A stretch of DNA of 64,000 bases from Triops longicaudatus (Eukaryota; Arthropoda; Branchiopoda; Notostraca; Triopsidae). This document shows positions 20,601 through 33,443 of the stretch, piece by piece (positions within the stretch are counted from its first letter, which is position 1; each line of letters starts with the position of its first letter). Below the pieces are notes generated by a model. It was not told the origin of the DNA, made no database searches, and saw nothing but the letters and a program-made list of their open reading frames with translations. The translations under genes were made by a program, and so were the position numbers. The DNA is taken from contig JAGQDJ010000009.1 in the NCBI GenBank assembly GCA_022885665.1, forward strand, positions 124,001 through 188,000. Direction: 5' to 3'.

Positions 20601-22260
20601 CCATGAAATACCCTAATTGCCCAAGATTAAACATGTCATGAAAAACCTCGCGATCCGCGACTTGCAAGGGTCGCTGGAACATGGAAAACCCGACACTTGA
20701 AACTCCCTAGACCCTACACTCGTTGAAATTTTAGACAATTACATCTGGGTACTTTATGCATAGTAACAACTGACATGTTCATACTTTTTTCGCTTTGTCT
20801 GCTTCAATGACCCATAGCCCTTAAGGGACGTGAGCTGATGAGGGCGGCAGACGAACGTCATGCCCAAGCGCAAGCAGCACGAGAGGAAAGCGCTTTTGCC
20901 TTAACAGGGGAAGCTGATGTGACTGATGCCGCATTGGCCAAATGGAAGACGGAATAGGAAATGAAGGGATACTATTCCATTATGAATGTAGTTACAGTCG
21001 TATTCACAGAGGGGTCATCATATGACCTATGACCGATTCCACCCAAAACCCATGTGCCCTCCCAACCTGATAGTATTTGTGCTGTACTATTCAGTCGGCA
21101 CATGAAACATGAACGTAGGTCGCAGAAAAGGTCGTATACCCGCCGTACCCTTGTCATCCTCAAATGCTGAATATATCGACGCGTACAAAACCATCTTAGA
21201 TACAAAAAAGCTATTCATTCTGAATAAATAGAAAGCTGCACGCTAAGCACCCCCGAGTCCAAGAAACGACTATGCAGCTCCCTAAGGGATCAAGATTTGA
21301 GGATATAAATATGAAAGGAAAGAAATAAAAAGTAAAAGCACAAAAAACGTATCCAGCTTAAGCGACCACGTTGCACCTTTGATGTCATCTATGCGTTATG
21401 TATCTTTACCTCGCTTTGCTCGCTGGGTTCTCTCTCTCTTGATATATCATATCGGATATCACATAACTTATTTACATACGCACTATGACTGAGTCTATAC
21501 ACGCGTGCAATACAGGCAAACAAAATCCCCCAACCTTCTCTAACTCGGCTGTAAAAAAAGGGGATTTTCCACGTTGCAGAGACTGCATATATTTCCTGAA
21601 CACAAGAGGGAACCTAGCGAACGAGCCAATTGTAACTCGGTCAGTCCCAAATCTGTTCATAGAGAGTATTCAGCATCACGGGGACGCAACAAAATAGAAA
21701 CTTTTTTTATTATTTCTTTCGCAATGGTTCAGTTGAGGGTGTCAGTCTAATGCTAGGCACATTTGGTAGAAGGGGAGGCCGACCTTTTAGGCAGGGAAGT
21801 TGGAACGGGACATCCTCATCGATATCAATACAGTGCTGGTGGGTCTTTGAATGTACTGTGAGCTCCTCTCGTTCCTTGAGCATATTTCGTGTAAGCACCC
21901 CCATCAGCTCTCCGAATTGGTCGACCAAATTTGAAAAGAACAAGGGGACCATAGCTTATATCCAAGTAAAAGGCTACCGGTCGGCGGACAAAGACGTATT
22001 ATACATAGCGAAAAAAGGTCGGAGGACCGATGACGTGGGAGATATATATTTTCTGAGCTGCAAGCGCAGGGGGGCTGCACCAAGGGATCTATAACTATAT
22101 CACCAGCAGCTTTTCTTCTCTACAAGCTCTACCCCAAGAAACATTGTATAGATCTCTCGTTGCTTTTTCGTTCTTCCGAGAGTAGGAGCAAAGCACTAGA
22201 CCCTAAAAACATTCCGGGGTAAATACAATACATCTCCTGCAAAGAAATTACCCGCGGGAG
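17700..22260. other. No firmly supported gene
   Basis: Mixed-composition DNA. At 19465-19951 both strands are open for over 130 codons, which points to low stop density rather than a gene. At 20823-20956 a short plus-strand frame (LMRAADERHAQAQAAREESA and on to AALAKWKTE-stop) follows CCCATAG and looks coding, with AATAAA at 21225, but no upstream exon fits in phase. Confidence 0.5.
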
Positions 22261-22291
22261 AGCTTCAGAACTTTGGGGGCGAAGAATGGCC

Positions 22292-22300
22292 TATATAAAA
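22292..22300 (+). promoter_or_regulatory. TATA-box-like sequence TATATAAAA
   Basis: A canonical TATA element lies 148 bases before the ATG of the open frame at 22440, a plausible core-promoter position. No initiator or downstream element was established. Confidence 0.35.
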
Positions 22301-22439
22301 CTTTAACAGTTTGTTATACAGTTTTCGCTCCAAAATACTGCATACCTCCCAAGTCTGGGGAAGGTCTCTGAAAGAACAAGAAAGATTCTTTGCTTTCTCA
22401 CTTTTCTCTGTGCGCTATTGTGAGTTTTATGTAATAAAT

Positions 22440-22931
22440 ATGGCTAAGTATGAAGCTAGATCAAGAGGGAGGGAAAGAGAGGGCAGAGAGACGGTAATAC
22501 TAAAAAATATAAGAGTGACGAAAGCCGGGCGTCGTGTTAGGAAACTAAATGTCAGACGGTACACAGATGGAGAGTTGTGGCAACATTTTCCTTTCCCACT
22601 TGACAGGTGTGGTTTGTGTGTCTGCTATGTCGGTAAGATAAGTGCGGTGTCATGTCCGTATACCCATTATGCATGGATGCTAACCATGTACAAGTACATA
22701 CGCCATCGCAGGAATACTGAACACGGAACGTGCAGTACGGCCGGCGTGGAAAACTTTGGCTATATTACTCCCTTACACTATCGTCAGAGCCTTTTAATAA
22801 GGCTTTTGCCGTGTTTCTTTGTCTTGTCAAAGAAAAACAACAACATCCTACGCTCGCTTTTTTACCCCCTTCGCCTTCTACAGGTTTATCTTAACTCGCT
22901 CCCTAAGAGCCGGGAAGGGAACAACAGCTGA
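22440..22931 (+). CDS. Hypothetical single-exon ORF (163 residues)
   Basis: From the ATG (context AATATGGC) the frame runs MAKYEARSRGREREGRETVI, then a basic region with VTKAGRRVRKLNVRRY, several cysteines (RCGLCVCYVG) and a hydrophobic part (SLLIRLLPCFFVL) to TGA. The open frame extends upstream of the ATG to a total of 206 codons, longer than chance readily gives at this base composition. A TATA box precedes it. No family or domain is recognised and no poly(A) signal was found close by. Within it, TTCCTTTCCCACTTGACAG followed by G|GTAAGA at 22631 could also mark a tiny exon, which would argue against this ORF. Confidence 0.25.
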   Translation: MAKYEARSRGREREGRETVILKNIRVTKAGRRVRKLNVRRYTDGELWQHFPFPLDRCGLCVCYVGKISAVSCPYTHYAWMLTMYKYIRHRRNTEHGTCSTAGVENFGYITPLHYRQSLLIRLLPCFFVLSKKNNNILRSLFYPLRLLQVYLNSLPKSREGNNS

Positions 22932-23010
22932 GACGTGGTGGTGCTTAATTCAAAGTGAGCATCGTGACGCCGACGGAATTAGTTGCAGACCATAAAAGCT
23001 GTATTAGACT

Positions 23011-23060
23011 AGAGGGGGAGAAACGGGGGGGGGGGGGGAGAGACANGGGGGGGGGAGAGA
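23011..23060. repeat. Purine (G-rich) tract with one N
   Basis: GGGGGAGAAAC followed by G runs at 23025-23038 and 23047-23055, with N at 23046. The tract can form G-quadruplex-like structure and is a site of uncertain length. Confidence 0.85.
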
Positions 23061-23296
23061 CATCTCCTAAAGAAACATCTCCCCGAAAGCTTATTTTTTG
23101 ATCGTGCATCTCGCCGGATACACGTTCGTTCCCAAAAGCGATGGTAAAATTTTCAAGCCCAAGCGAACACGCGCAAAAAAAAGGAAAGAATGACACTTAG
23201 CGGATGAAAGTAGTCATGGGGCAATCCTTTCACCACCAGAGATGTCTGGTCGGTAAAGTCCAAATGTGACAACAGACAAAGGGAAGAATTGGCAAT

Positions 23297-23857
23297 TTGA
23301 ACGAATGGCTAGTTGAAGTCCAGCCAAGGATAGTGGGAAGTTCCGTCCTTCAAAATATCTATCAGGGATTTCTTCAAGTCCTGAGGTCACTCAGTACACG
23401 TTCTGGGGGCAAGCTTTACAGAAATGCAGTGCTCCAGAAAGTAGTCTACAGTACAAGCGTTCACAAACTCAAGGAAGAAGGCGGTCGTTCTTCCTTTTTT
23501 AGGTCTTTGTGTAGCGCAACTGAAAACAGCCACGTCAAACCAGCCGAGGAAGTAGCAAATAGCTATAAAACATGCAGGACTACGTTTATGACAGTCTTGT
23601 TATCTTCCATGTCTCAACAATTCAAACTCCTTTCCTCCTATAGCCGCTTCCTCCCCAAGTTATATCTAAACACGACCAGGCAAAAATTTTCTCCAAGGAA
23701 GGATTCGACAACTTCATTGCTTTCCGCTCAGGCGAGACAAGGCGAAGATAAAAGATGTTCGATAACACGCCTGACATTCTTAGTACATAGATCCGAAGCT
23801 TTGCCTCCGACTGCCAAAGCAGGCCGAAACGTTTCGATAAAACGTTTAAGAGATTAA
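23297..23857 (+). CDS. Open frame without a proper start (186 codons), weak candidate
   Basis: This plus-strand frame stays open for 186 codons but the first ATG comes only about codon 98 (MTVLLSSMSQQFKLLSSYSR). It would have to be an internal exon, yet no matching donor or acceptor was found. The length is somewhat more than chance suggests for this composition. Serine- and lysine-rich, no recognised domain. Confidence 0.15.
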   Translation: MNEWLVEVQPRIVGSSVLQNIYQGFLQVLRSLSTRSGGKLYRNAVLQKVVYSTSVHKLKEEGGRSSFFRSLCSATENSHVKPAEEVANSYKTCRTTFMTVLLSSMSQQFKLLSSYSRFLPKLYLNTTRQKFSPRKDSTTSLLSAQARQGEDKRCSITRLTFLVHRSEALPPTAKAGRNVSIKRLRD

Positions 23858-23869
23858 AGGCCTCGCAAC

Positions 23870-26800
23870 TATTCTATAAGACGAGCATCATATCAGCGTC
23901 CCTACAAAATTCCCTCAGTGCACCTTTCGGAGCTTTAGGCCATCCGAAAACGTCTCCTTGCCATTGCCATAAATCCATTCCGAATAGCGAGACCGAAGAG
24001 ACAAAGGAAACAGAAAGACAAATTCCTTCTCTTTATCCCAAACTACGAGCTGTGATCAATTCCTAATAGCTCGAACAAAGGACTCGTGTTTTTCTTCCTT
24101 TAATTCTACAGACTGGCCCAAAAATGAAACTTGGGCGCCAACTTAAAAACCCATCTAAATTTTACGGACGAAAAATTAGAAGGTTGGGAAAAAGCAAGTT
24201 ACACCGACCGCTTACAAACTACGCTTATCTCCGCACAGACTGGCGTGAGCGGAAGGATTGTTTTTTCTACCTCTATCCACCCCCCACGTAAAAAAAACTA
24301 AATGGGACGGTTTCGGGTTAATTACGGTCTCCGTCTATGGCAACATTTTTTGATCGGTTAGAAAAACGTACCGAAGTGCAACGCCATAAAGCCATCGCGA
24401 AAGGCTCGACGTGCGATAACCGTATCAGGCCTGGCCAAACTGCTCTAAAATGTGGAAGTAAAAAAAATGGATGGCAAGGTTCACAGTGGGATCATAAAAC
24501 ATCTCAAGATGTTTAAGCAAAGCAAAAGTTAGGAATAGGGAGGGGGCCACTAAGGGGGCTCTATAGGCTTAGGTTCGTCGCCTTATCGGGCAGGAAACAG
24601 CACACTGCCGCGACTCTACGAAACCGATATCTGAATCTAATAGCCTCGTGACGGCAGAAACCCTTCGTTTGGGGTGTTTGCTTATAGATAGGGTGCTATA
24701 AGACCCATTTTGGGTAGGGTGGGTGTGTGTATGTTGTATTCTCGATAGCTCTAAACAGAGCTAAGGGCAATCAGCAATGGGTCATTCTTTTTCCTTCTCG
24801 GTGCTTTTCTAAGGGTTTTTGCTATTAGCTCTTGGGCTGTGCCGTTTGGGGTCGTAGTAGTGCTGGTGCAGCAAATCTACACTTGGGTTGTTGTGAAGGG
24901 GCGCCCTGGCCCCCCGAAAATGGAGCCCCTATTTGCACGGCCATTAAGGAAACGTGAACGTGTAAAGGCCGCCCTTTTACAACAGAGAGAAGCAGACTCA
25001 GCATGCACATGGCACAGCCATTATCGTTTCGATGCGGACCCGTCGTTTACTTCACACAAGCGTTATATAGAAAACTTTTGGGACACGCCAAAAGCTCCCT
25101 GGCCCATGAAAAACCCGTGCATTCATAACATTACAGCAATTCTTGGAGCTCTTCTCCTGGAAACTTTTCCATTTTGACAGCATTTGTTTAACTAGACGCC
25201 AAGGCCTAATACATCCGCCGGGCAGTAAAAAATAGAGGAAGGATAATCTGGAAGAATTACTTTATATGCCTTCCTTCGTTTTCCCCTGAAAAGCTTTTAT
25301 GAACACAGAAAAGTCTGTCTTTTTTCCTTCTCTGCTCTTGGCTGTTGACTGTCACTATCAGCATTTGCATGGTAAACACTACGACTCGGGATTTTCGAAA
25401 AGCTTTGCTGTGTTTGCTTGGCGTGCTGTACAACTGCGCGATCATGAATAGGAAAAGAGGGTGCGCTAAAATAAAAAAAAATGTACAGGTACGGTCTACG
25501 AACATGTTGGTCGAGGAACAATGTTTCCCTTTGCAACAAGTAGATAGTAATTTTCAAATATTTATTCCTCTCCGTTAATAACTGCGAGTTTATTATCCCA
25601 ATATTGTTCCTCTGGAACCGTGGTTCATTTTATGTATTTTTTATTTGGGTAATAAAATTCATTTTTACAAATCTCTAACATTCAAGAAACCCATGGGAAA
25701 CGAAATACAGTTAAAATTCCTTCTTCACAGGAGGTACGTTCTGCAACTATGCAATAGGAAATCCTTGAATAAAGGATTTTAAAATACATTGGAGCGCTAG
25801 GTCCGTTCCGAGAAAGAAATAGCAGCGAAGACTTGGAAACTTTTACTTGGATATACTTCGTAAAAAGGAAACTTCAGGAACTTGGTTGCTTTCCCTTGTT
25901 TACAAGCTTTTACGGTGCTTCAACTCGAACTTACGTTAGATTCATACTTTCATTTGTTTTTAAATATTTTTTCTTCTAATTTTGTTTTCCTGAGTTTTTT
26001 AGTATTTTTTTCCGTTTGCCTTTCGAAATCAGACTCATTTCCACGAATGACTAGGAACAAAATAACCAACATTATACAAGTTCATAATCTTTCAATCATG
26101 TATTTATCATTTTTTATCCATATCACCTTTCCAAAATTCGCTGCAGGTTCTTTTTAAAAAGGGATCTCCAACAATGAGGAGAAATTCTACATTAACTTCC
26201 ATTTTGCAATTGAAGCTACTTCTGGAAATTATACATAACTGCAACTATTTCAAGCCATATCTAGTAATGCTATTTACGAAGTCGAAAGTCTTTTCAATTA
26301 TTTTGAACAGCCAGTTTCACACTTATTCACTGGGATTAAAAACAGCTGGCCATATTCATTCTTCCAGATCCTGGAAATTACTCTTTTTTTGTTGCTAAGA
26401 ACGGACGTTGCTATTTTGAAACCATTTTCCAAGAGTAAACAATGGGCATAATGGATTATTTTTACACGAAATGCTGAATAATTTAAAATTTCTAAAACTG
26501 CTTCGCACATGAATAACGAATTCTGGCACGTCGATTTAGGAAAGAAAGCTTAAAAATGTTTGTTTGTAAAATGAGGAGTTTTGACTATGAGTCACAACTT
26601 TGTTTACCTGTATTGTCAAAGAGTTAAACAGAGAGAGTACTTAGGTAACTGGAGGTATATGGCGGATGCTGTCAGGGCCGAAATTCCATGACGAATGCAT
26701 CTTCACTCTGTATGTTCGTGTCGTCTACGCAAACTCACAGAGGAATATGTCACACTCCTTTGCTAAAGGTAATGTAATAATGGTGACTCGGCATAAAAGC

Positions 26801-29800
26801 TTTCGAGCTTGACACACAGGAAACGCTAAGAAGCCCCAGACATCATGCAACGTTGCTTTTATACAATGTCTTACCCCCAGCTACTCGACAACTCTGTTCT
26901 CTCTCTTGCTCCCTCACTGTACCAAATCCGTTGGTCGTCCCGAAAGTCAAAGCCACACTTTATTATTACAATTAAGGAGCACGAAGGGGGCAGAGAGAGA
27001 AAGAGAGTGCTAGAGAGAGGGATCGAATCGGAAATGAAGTATGCTATTGTTGTTCTTACCCAACCCCCCACACCAATTTCACAAGTTCAGCTTTTACCTT
27101 TTACGCTGCTGTACCAGCGTAGAAAAGGAACCCAAACAAGCAACTCAGTGTAGCTTATCCTCTCCGAAGTCCGGGTGCTGTTGACAAAGACGGTTCCCTG
27201 GAGACCCTTTAAAGAGATTTCCGACTACCTTGCATAAAACTAGACACACATGCCGCACACATACACACGCTGCGTTGCTGCAGACGGTGCAACTTTAGCT
27301 CTTTGCCAAGCGACACAACAGAGAAATTCAGGAGGGTAGGCAAAAAAAGAAAGGGAATAACATGAGACATCTTTAATGACAAACTCTGAAAAAGCGTATT
27401 TTGGATCGCTGGCTCCGTTCAGCAGTTGAAAAGCTCTCGTGGAAAAAGCGTATCCGATTTTATTAAGAGAGGGCAAATGCAAAGAAAACAATGTTGTGTG
27501 TGAGGAGCTCGGGAGAAGGTAAAATCAGAAAGACATAGCTTGAATAGAAAATTGAAGGGAAAAAATAGCGTCGTAGGTCTCGGGGACTTATAGACCGCTT
27601 TTAATAAATGCAAAGGCCCATAAAAGACTTAATTTCTCCCTCTTTTGCATCTCTCTCCTTTTTTTCCACTTAAATATTTGGTTTCGTTCGTCAAGTTCGG
27701 AACAGACAAAGTTTCCATGTTTATAACGAAGCAGCAGGAGTTTTGGCACGAGCTGCTTTATTCGGCCCCTTTTCATATCTCATTTGCATAATCATGGGGC
27801 GAAATGAGATGAGAGAGGAGGCACAGGGACCTAACGTTAACTGTTGGGAACGTCATTATTCTTTTCGGGCCTCGGAAAACAGAGCTTCTGGCTGGAAAAC
27901 TCTTTAGTCGTCTTTTTCTTTGTCTTCTCGCTCTGGAGCACTTCTTCTTCCAAGATGCCATAAAAAGTCGCTCAAGTGTGGTAATTAAAGAAAAGGGAAT
28001 GGCTTTCTGGTACTCGAAACGACTGCTGATGCTTGTGCTACTTTTAAGAGAATCAGTCCCGTTGCGAAAATGCGAGAGACAAAAAAGTACTTAACCTTTC
28101 AACGAACATTTTAAGTCTCTTCTGCTCAAATGGTCAGGGGCAAGCAAGAGTGCAAGTTTTAGCTTTGCATAAACTCGGAAAAGCCTGGCACAACCTTTCT
28201 TTCGGGGGAGGAGGCAACTGCTCGTCTTCAACAATGAAAATAGGTCCGAAGTGGCCTTGTTTCTTTGCAACAGCCAGATGAGAGACGACGAGTGTGCCGA
28301 GTTTCGTGTCGCATAGCGAAAGGGGAGGGGAAAACTCGAGGGAGTTTTGTCTCTTTCCATCAGCAGCAAAATCGATTCTACTAGACAGACATGCAAGGCA
28401 AAGTCAGGGCCAAAACACTTTCCTTGAAATGGAACAGGGGAATGAAACTTCGTGAGTCAGAAACGGACGTGGCTTATTCAAAAACCCCATACTCAGCAAC
28501 CCGAACTCTTGAAAGTTCATGTTAGGGAATATGCTGTGTGTGCTACGTTGACCGAAAAAGAGAAAGAAAAAATGGTTTACCATGGAAAGCTGATCGACGC
28601 CGGCAGCCTGTTCCCCTGTTTAGTTCGTCTCCTCGTTAAGGAAACGTTTGTTTGGCTAATTCAGCTTATTCACAGCATACTCAAGTGCGCCAGAGCCTTT
28701 TTGGCTAATGTTGGGGAACATTTTACCGGCATGAACACTTGCGAGGAAAAGACTTTCATAGAAAAGGGGTCTTGTATGCTGTGAACTTGCATGTGTCCAG
28801 AAGTTCAGCAAATTTTATTAGTATTCAAGTCGACGCGGTATCCGCGAAGTTCATCCAAATTAAAATCCTATACTTAGACTGGAAAGATATGATCTGCACC
28901 TACAGGACAAGTTGAGTGCAGCTGGCTGGCTCTGACTTATGGCTTGCTCGGTGTGGAACCAAATTAACTGCAGCCATGAAACACTCGATAGCTAGAAAAC
29001 CGCTGTTCTTCAGAACAGTTGTATGCTAATGCAACAACAAAACCTTTCGTCTACATGTGAAATATGCCTCCATTAAAGCTTGGAGTACAAAGATTCACTT
29101 CTATGTCCTCACCACACCCCCCAGGAAAAAGCGAAAACTTTTAGCAACGTCAGGACGGACCCCACAAATAGGCACAATGGGTTCCAAATGCCAAACTCTT
29201 ACCTAAGTACACTTACGCGCCTGAAATTGGCGGTCGGTGAATAGGAGCGAGTCATGAACCAACTGGTCTGCTACAGCCAAGTGCATTGGTCAATATTTGT
29301 TTTCCAATATGCACTCCCGTGTGTCTGGCCGACTTTTCTACGTATGGGCGTAAATGTAGATTCAAGAGTTCGTTCTTTGTCCAGAAAAGACATTGAGGTA
29401 CAAGTCTTTGTATATATGTGATTGTCATGGCACAATTTTTCGAATTATTTTATCCAAATACCTCGATATTTTAACAAACCATGACGACGGTAATGTAACT
29501 GTAGCAATGCTTAATGCGCAAAATAAATATTGAATTTGACCCATAATAAAATTTATAAAATTGAATTGAATTTTGTCAACGTATTCAATACGAAAGTAAA
29601 ATTGGGCTAGCTTCCGTAAACAATATTTATTATAATGCATACGGTACATTGAAAAGGAAAACTAATGCAAGAAATTCATTAAGGAAAGTTCAGAAACTTC
29701 TCGGGTGATTTCGTGCAAACTACACGTCTCATTCAATTTCACTTTTCAACAAGTAAGTTATACCTAGTGTAGTAATTTACTAGGCAAGTACTCATCTCAT

Positions 29801-32800
29801 TACCATTTTCAGCTATTTTTTACAATCACTAATGAATGTACTGAAAGGCAACAAAAATTTAACTAGCGTTTACAAATTTATTATCAGGGAGGGGAAGGTA
29901 GTTGAAGGACACTAGACTACATGCTGTATGAAAGCTTTATTCAATCATTCAACGAAAGCAATAGCTAACATCTGGGCGTCGTTTCCTTACAAAGCTGGTA
30001 TTCTCCCCACCCTTTAGCAAGGAAATACTCGTTTTTCGTAGAAGAACGGGCTACGTTGCATGCCACGGTGACATCATGACAAATGGCATGTTCAATATTC
30101 ATTAAAACAAAACTCGTTGCATCTTTTGTTGCACTGCGTCAGCGAGTTTTGAGTTACTTGATTACAAGATTAAAACATACTTCACTTTTCTTTTTTCTTT
30201 CGTTGAAAAAACACATCTGCCGCAATTTTCTTTGTAGCGTCATTACATTATGCCTAGGGTTCTCGTACCATCACCGTGACCATTTTCTTCCGAATACAAT
30301 GCTTACTAACGCAAGGGAAGTGAAACAAATGTGCTTACCTTTTCGAAAATCTTTCTGTTAAGAAAGCTCCATTTATCCTCCCCATCTTCACCCTCGCTCC
30401 TTTGAGGACCTACTGGGTTCCATTATAAACTCCGGCACTAGTAGCAAGTAACACACCTGGCCTTGCATTACAAAGCGACACTACGCTGCACCTTGGTTAG
30501 TTCTCAATTAGATCGCCCCCTCCAAACACTTCCGTTCCCACGACTCGCATAATGTCAAGTCTTGTACACGAACAGCAACAACACCAGACTTACTGAGTAA
30601 TTTACTGTCGAGTTTAGCGCTGCGACGTAATCCACGGATCTGAAAGTGAAAAAAGGCTGACGCGAAATAAAAACGCCATTTGTTTCATTTTTTTGCCTGA
30701 TGACAGAAAATAGTTGTAATCACAAACCATTCGTTACAATCCTCTTCCACAAAGGTACACATCGCTTTATCACAGTCTCCAGGCCTTTATCCAAAAGTTC
30801 CAGCAGAACCGAAAAAGCTTAACGACAAAATAACACAAAAATCAATCCAACGCCAACTGCACACTCGCAATGACTGCCTTCGCCATTTCCCCCCTTTTAT
30901 GTTTCTTTTTTCCATGAAAGCTTCTAGAATGATTCCACCTTTGCGAATGACAAGCGAAACAGATATCTGGGTTTACAAAATTCTCCCTACTCAAGTTATC
31001 GCCACGCAAAGGTGTTTTTTTTTTCTTTTTTACTTTTTACGCAAGGTGTGACAGAACTGATAACTGTACACGACAAAAATATGTCTCAATATGCATGTAC
31101 GATTTCATTTGCTATTTTTTCGTCGCGACAAATCTTGCCTAGCCAACAACTCCAAAAATTCCTTGGGTACATTACAATCACGGAAAGCAAAGGGGGCGGG
31201 TGCTACACGTTGCACGTCAATAAACTGAGTCAAGGGAGGATTTTTTGTTTTCGGTCTTGCGTTTGTTTCAGGGGAGGAAACATGGAGGGGAGTAGAAGTA
31301 AGGGGCGTGGTGTACTGAAAAAATGGGGGCTAAAAAAATGACAGCGGCTAGGAGGTTTTCAACCTGACTAGGGCGTCTCCGACTCCCCAACTTGTGTTTT
31401 AAAAAAGCACAAAAGAAGCCAAAGAGGGTAAAAAAGAAGGTCGGGGGCAATTCCGTTGGCGTTGAACTATCAAAATGTGAAATATTGGGAACTCGAACTA
31501 ATTTCTTTTACTAAAAATAGCAAGATATGTGTAGGGCCAAATGGGACATCTCTCGGTTCAATTAGTTGTTATTCTTTTTGCAAAACCTCCACGGGAATGA
31601 TCTAAACACATGTTTTGTTAAATGAAATTTTTTAGAAAAACTCGGGTTTCTGGAATTGGGATGTATCATAAACTACCTTTACTATGCTGTAGATTGTGAA
31701 TGCAAAAAGGGGGCGCAAAAACTGACGGAAGACGTAGTCACACGGTAATGCAATGAATGACGCGCCCCCTTCTGAAAAAATGATAAAAAGTGATTGTGAA
31801 ATACTAACAAACTCTGGAACGCGAAAAATTGAACGCAACGACACGTAAAAATAAACGCAAACGGGAAAAAAAGTAGGCTCTAAGCTGTAAGCTTTTTACT
31901 TTCTCGTCTTCCACGCAAAACTACAACATTGCTCACGTTTCTTTCTTTTTGTCAGGCCCTGAGCTCCATTGGAGACTAGAAAAACAACAATCATGAAAAA
32001 CACGCAATTTTCCAAAAATAAGACAAATTAAGAAAAACGGGGAATTAAACGGGTTGGTTGCCAACGTAGCCAAGAAAAAAAAATCGTTTTGAGCCACAAC
32101 GAATCACGCACAACGCAAAAGATTTGCTCTAGAAACGGAATGCTCTTCTACTCTCTAGTCTCTCTTTTCATGCAAAACGCGGACAAGTTGTGTTCAAAAC
32201 ACGGCTACCACTACTCTTTTTTAGCCTTTTATATATTAATAAAAATATCCAAGAAGAGGGGAAACGCCTGAGAAGTCCCATTTCAACTTTTTCTTTTACT
32301 ATAAACAACTGGACTCTTTGGGGAGGTTATCAAGTGTTCCAAAAGTTCGCCCACTTCTTTCATATGAAGGGTTTTTCACAAAGTAGTGTAAACAGGGGGG
32401 AAAGACAGGGAAAGGGGGGATATACGGCCACGTGACTAGCCCAAAAAGACTTGACCACTCCAAAGTTTTTTGTCGGATGCAAGGGAGACAGAATATATAC
32501 TAGCTTTTTTTTCGAGTTTTTCGGGGGGTTTTAATCTGGAATAATTTTGAGAGGGGACAACGGGGGCTCAAAACAAGGACAAATGGCGGTAGGTCCGTGT
32601 ATGCTAAAAAGGATGGGCGTAAAAACGGGCACGTCACAGCTTTTTGAATGTCGAAAGCATCACCTCGCGTTCTCATCCCACATTTCTGAGTAACACGGCA
32701 CTAACCGGCACACACCCGGTTGAATGCTAGACTTTTTCTGTGTTCCATAAGATAGGGACTAATTATGGCAATGACAAGTCTCCAGAACCCAAAGGGATGT

Positions 32801-33317
32801 TGAAGACCAGTTCATGTTTTTTGCCCAACTGCGGGTGATTTCAATCGACCGAAACCGATGGGGAGAGTGGGGGAAACAGGGGGAGGCACTATGAGCAGGA
32901 GATAACGTCCACAAAACTAGAGGCCTACAGCAAACATCACAGCAGGAAAAAGTTCCCCTTCTTCGCTTCCCAATTCCTGTTACCTCCAACAGAAAAAGCC
33001 CATTAAAAACTCTGAAAAATTTTCTTCTTTTTTTTGCTTATGATACTAAGCGCCGTATACAACGTGTACGTACAGTACGACCAAGTTAAACGCAAACTTA
33101 AAGAAAGTGAAAATTATATTTCTCTGTGTCTTAAATGTGAAAAGGCGCTTCACACCGACACTGACGAAGAACGTGGGAACTTTTCTCCAAGACTATACAC
33201 AGAAAGAAAAGAAAACGGCAGTTTTCCTCTCCTTCCACTCTGGAAAAGAATGGGCGACGTTTTTCGCAATAGAATATATACACACCAACGTCAAGCGAAC
33301 TTCACTTAAAAATCTTT
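23870..33317. other. No recognisable gene
   Basis: Nearly 9.5 kb of non-coding character: AT-rich blocks (25.6-26.6 and 29.4-29.9 kb) alternate with mixed DNA. Purine runs and GT/AG-repeat patches occur near 27.0 kb. Splice-like sites are scattered (for example CTTAACAG and AAAAG|GTAAGC on the minus strand near 30.34-30.37 kb) but bracket no convincing coding exon. Confidence 0.6.
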
Positions 33318-33323
33318 TTTAAT
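33318..33323 (-). terminator. Variant poly(A) signal ATTAAA
   Basis: Read on the minus strand, ATTAAA lies about 120 bases after the stop codon at 33446-33444 of the low-complexity protein gene. It is the nearest hexamer variant; a perfect AATAAA was not seen closer. Confidence 0.35.
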
Positions 33324-33443
33324 GTCATAAATAACCTTTACGCGAAGAGGAGGGGGATTGAAGGGGGGCACAAAAGCAACGTGGCTTTTTCTTAAAAAGG
33401 GGAAGAAAGAACACTCAGGAAACGCTGTCTGTTCCAAGGTTGG

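Noticed and set aside
20823..20956. Coding-looking plus-strand frame (LMRAADERHAQAQAAREESA and on) after CCCATAG
   Set aside because: The upstream exon-like stretch (LDPTLVEILDNYIW before GTACTT) is out of phase with it. Nearby DNA reads plausibly in all three frames, so the impression is unreliable.
30336..30372. 16-base micro-exon on the minus strand between CTTAACAG and AAAAG|GTAAGC
   Set aside because: Too short to be credible without transcript evidence, and no flanking exons were found.
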